Below, one piece after another: positions 7,171 through 8,576 of a stretch of 8,576 bases of DNA; position 1 is the stretch's first letter; every line of letters starts with the position of its first letter. The stretch covers positions 16,227 to 24,802 of the forward strand of contig DTSG01000446.1 in the NCBI GenBank assembly GCA_012965455.1, written 5' to 3'. The notes under the pieces are model-generated. The model saw only the letters and a list, made by a program, of their open reading frames with translations, made no database searches and was not told where the DNA came from. Made by a program: the position numbers and the translations under genes. Origin of the DNA: Planctomycetaceae bacterium (lineage in GTDB: Bacteria > Planctomycetota > Planctomycetia > Pirellulales > Pirellulaceae).

Positions 7171-8576
7171 TCGGTGACGCGTGCGAGGAAGGAAGCGTAG
7201 ATTCCGATATTGCGGGAGTAAATGGTCAGGCAAACCCAAATGGTGGTGATGCCGATCGCTTTGACGATGAAACTATCGGCTAGTAGCGCAACTGGAAATG
7301 CCAGCATAGATACGACGATCATGGGTATCGAGGTAAAGGCGAATTTAACGAGCAGTTCTGGAAATCGCATGATGCGCTGCTGCAGCATTCTTGAAAATGG
7401 CAAGTAAAAGCGATTGTTCTCGAAAATCGACATTAGGGTGAAGGGAAAGATGACCGCCGTTACTAAAATGGCAAGCCCTAACGGTATGAATATCATCGAC
7501 TCAGGAAGGATTGCTGAAAGTAGTCCGTATAACAATGCTGCTGGGATGGCCGCGGTTCCCATCGCAACATAAATAATGAGAGATTCAAGAAGCCAGTCCA
7601 CTAAGTCAAATGGTGGCCATTGTGTTATTTCTAAATCGCCATAAGCCGTTTGTCTGACGATGTTAATCAAGGTTGTGAACGCAAAAATGCTGATTACAAA
7701 AGCGATGAGAAATGAAATCATGCTAACGAAAAAACTTATGTAGTCTTGGGGCTGATCCCCGCCCGCTGCGGCCATTTGCAAAATGCCAACGTTTACGATC
7801 CAAGCAGCAGTCAGCAGTGCAACGCGAGATAATACGGACGCGTTGGTCCCCATCATCAATAGCATTTGCAGCCACGATATTTCAGCAAACTTATTTTCCG
7901 CGGAGACAAGTTGCTCGTGCTCTTGTTCTGCTTGCTCAAGTATCACATTGTCGACATCTTCGGGGGAGCGGCCAATTTTTTCACGTAGATTCGGAGATGC
8001 TGAAAGGTCAAAATCAGATTGTTCAGTGATTAATTCTAATCCCGGGCCATGTTTCATTCTTTTGACTGGAGCTGGCATTGGGTTTGGACGTTCGATGTCC
8101 ATTGACTTAAAACAGTCGGGACAGGCAACTGTGGAATCAATGTCTTCCGGCGTTGCTGCGACGGCAGTATTGCATACCGGGCAAACAACAGCCCATTCGA
8201 TTACCATTTCATACTCGACTTCGGGCTTCGCTGCCACAGGCTGTTCCATGGCCTTGGTTGCAATCTTGGTTCCAGCACTATTTGCTCCATGACCAGAATT
8301 GACGGTTACATCAATCCGGCGGCGCGTAGGTATCGGTAGTTTAGCAGGCGCGTCGACTGTTACTGGACCCGAACAGTCTGGACATTGTACGGTATCGCCA
8401 ATGTCCTCGAGATTTACCGTCAAATGTGTGTTGCAGGTCTGACAAGCGATATCCCATTGGACGACTAATTCAAAATCGCCAGTCGGAACTGGTGATGTTG
8501 TCTGTGTCTGTTGAGTTGTTGGACCAGCGGCAGCAGGATCTACGTTGTAATTCTCGTATCCTCCAAGGTCATCAAT
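7152..8576 (-). CDS. Membrane protein with tandem zinc ribbons (5' truncated)
   Basis: The frame stays open to the right edge, so the true start is outside the window; an in-frame TTG at 8423 would cut the first ribbon in half. 474 residues are visible. Two homologous ribbons have identical spacing, CxxC-16-CxxC: C45/C48/C65/C68 and C132/C135/C152/C155. Both share V..W.(I/V).C..CNT, then EDI..TV.CPDC. A P/A/K-rich linker separates them, and an acidic, charged stretch follows (about 185-235). The C-terminal half has about six hydrophobic helices (near 252-270, 279-306, 329-355, 360-384, 410-434 and 438-460). I do not recognise a named family. The layout suggests a cytoplasmic zinc-binding head on an integral membrane domain, perhaps for protein interaction or sensing; this is inference. 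The upstream residues (GGYENYNVDPAAAGPTT) look like another low-complexity linker, so more ribbons could lie beyond the edge. Confidence 0.75.
   Translation of the reverse strand: MDDLGGYENYNVDPAAAGPTTQQTQTTSPVPTGDFELVVQWDIACQTCNTHLTVNLEDIGDTVQCPDCSGPVTVDAPAKLPIPTRRRIDVTVNSGHGANSAGTKIATKAMEQPVAAKPEVEYEMVIEWAVVCPVCNTAVAATPEDIDSTVACPDCFKSMDIERPNPMPAPVKRMKHGPGLELITEQSDFDLSASPNLREKIGRSPEDVDNVILEQAEQEHEQLVSAENKFAEISWLQMLLMMGTNASVLSRVALLTAAWIVNVGILQMAAAGGDQPQDYISFFVSMISFLIAFVISIFAFTTLINIVRQTAYGDLEITQWPPFDLVDWLLESLIIYVAMGTAAIPAALLYGLLSAILPESMIFIPLGLAILVTAVIFPFTLMSIFENNRFYLPFSRMLQQRIMRFPELLVKFAFTSIPMIVVSMLAFPVALLADSFIVKAIGITTIWVCLTIYSRNIGIYASFLARVTDEQTAS

Noticed and set aside
7783..8292. 169-codon plus-strand ORF, serine-rich
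   Set aside because: It is antisense to the zinc-ribbon membrane gene, whose cysteine motifs and helices are clearly real. Composition is typical of a shadow frame, with no domain or ribosome site.
1..8576. Defence island, CRISPR array, prophage or transposon
   Set aside because: No regularly spaced repeats, transposase, integrase, nuclease or toxin-antitoxin signatures were found; the genes are metabolic or envelope-related.

Overview
The window reads as ordinary chromosomal DNA of a bacterium, most likely a planctomycete (Pirellulales-like). The clues are indirect: roughly balanced base composition, a SurA/parvulin protein with a degenerate 'PPIR.H.G.P' active-site loop, a membrane protein with tandem N-terminal CxxC zinc ribbons, and weak or absent Shine-Dalgarno sequences at several starts. 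The lineage is inferred from family resemblance and was not tested. There are no tRNA or rRNA genes, CRISPR arrays, insertion sequences, phage genes or recognisable defence genes.

Layout, left to right. Positions 2-1066 (+) hold the C-terminal part of a polytopic membrane protein resembling GT-C glycosyltransferases, cut by the left edge. It converges on a minus-strand block of three genes, listed in transcription order: a zinc-free NADPH:quinone oxidoreductase-like MDR protein (3989-4984), a membrane-anchored protein with two complete SurA_N-parvulin modules (1892-3856), and a classical SDR oxidoreductase (1079-1873). The last two are 18 bp apart and probably cotranscribed. A good sigma70-type promoter lies just before the double-parvulin gene, after a hairpin at the end of the quinone oxidoreductase gene. 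The block may therefore be two transcription units.

A 273-bp divergent intergenic region (4985-5257) separates the quinone oxidoreductase from a plus-strand phosphoglucomutase/phosphomannomutase (5258-7123) with all signature loops intact. This region carries a perfect TATAAT box and three copies of a CGAGGC element. The mutase converges, with a candidate terminator hairpin, on a minus-strand gene (7152-8576) cut by the right edge. That gene encodes tandem zinc ribbons followed by about six membrane helices.

I see no pathway joining all six genes. Sugar-phosphate metabolism (mutase), a possible envelope glycosyltransferase and an envelope folding factor share a loose envelope theme, but this is only suggestive. 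The observations most worth following are the tandem, probably catalytically dead parvulin modules and the duplicated zinc-ribbon membrane protein. I did not find convincing evidence of a new multi-gene system.
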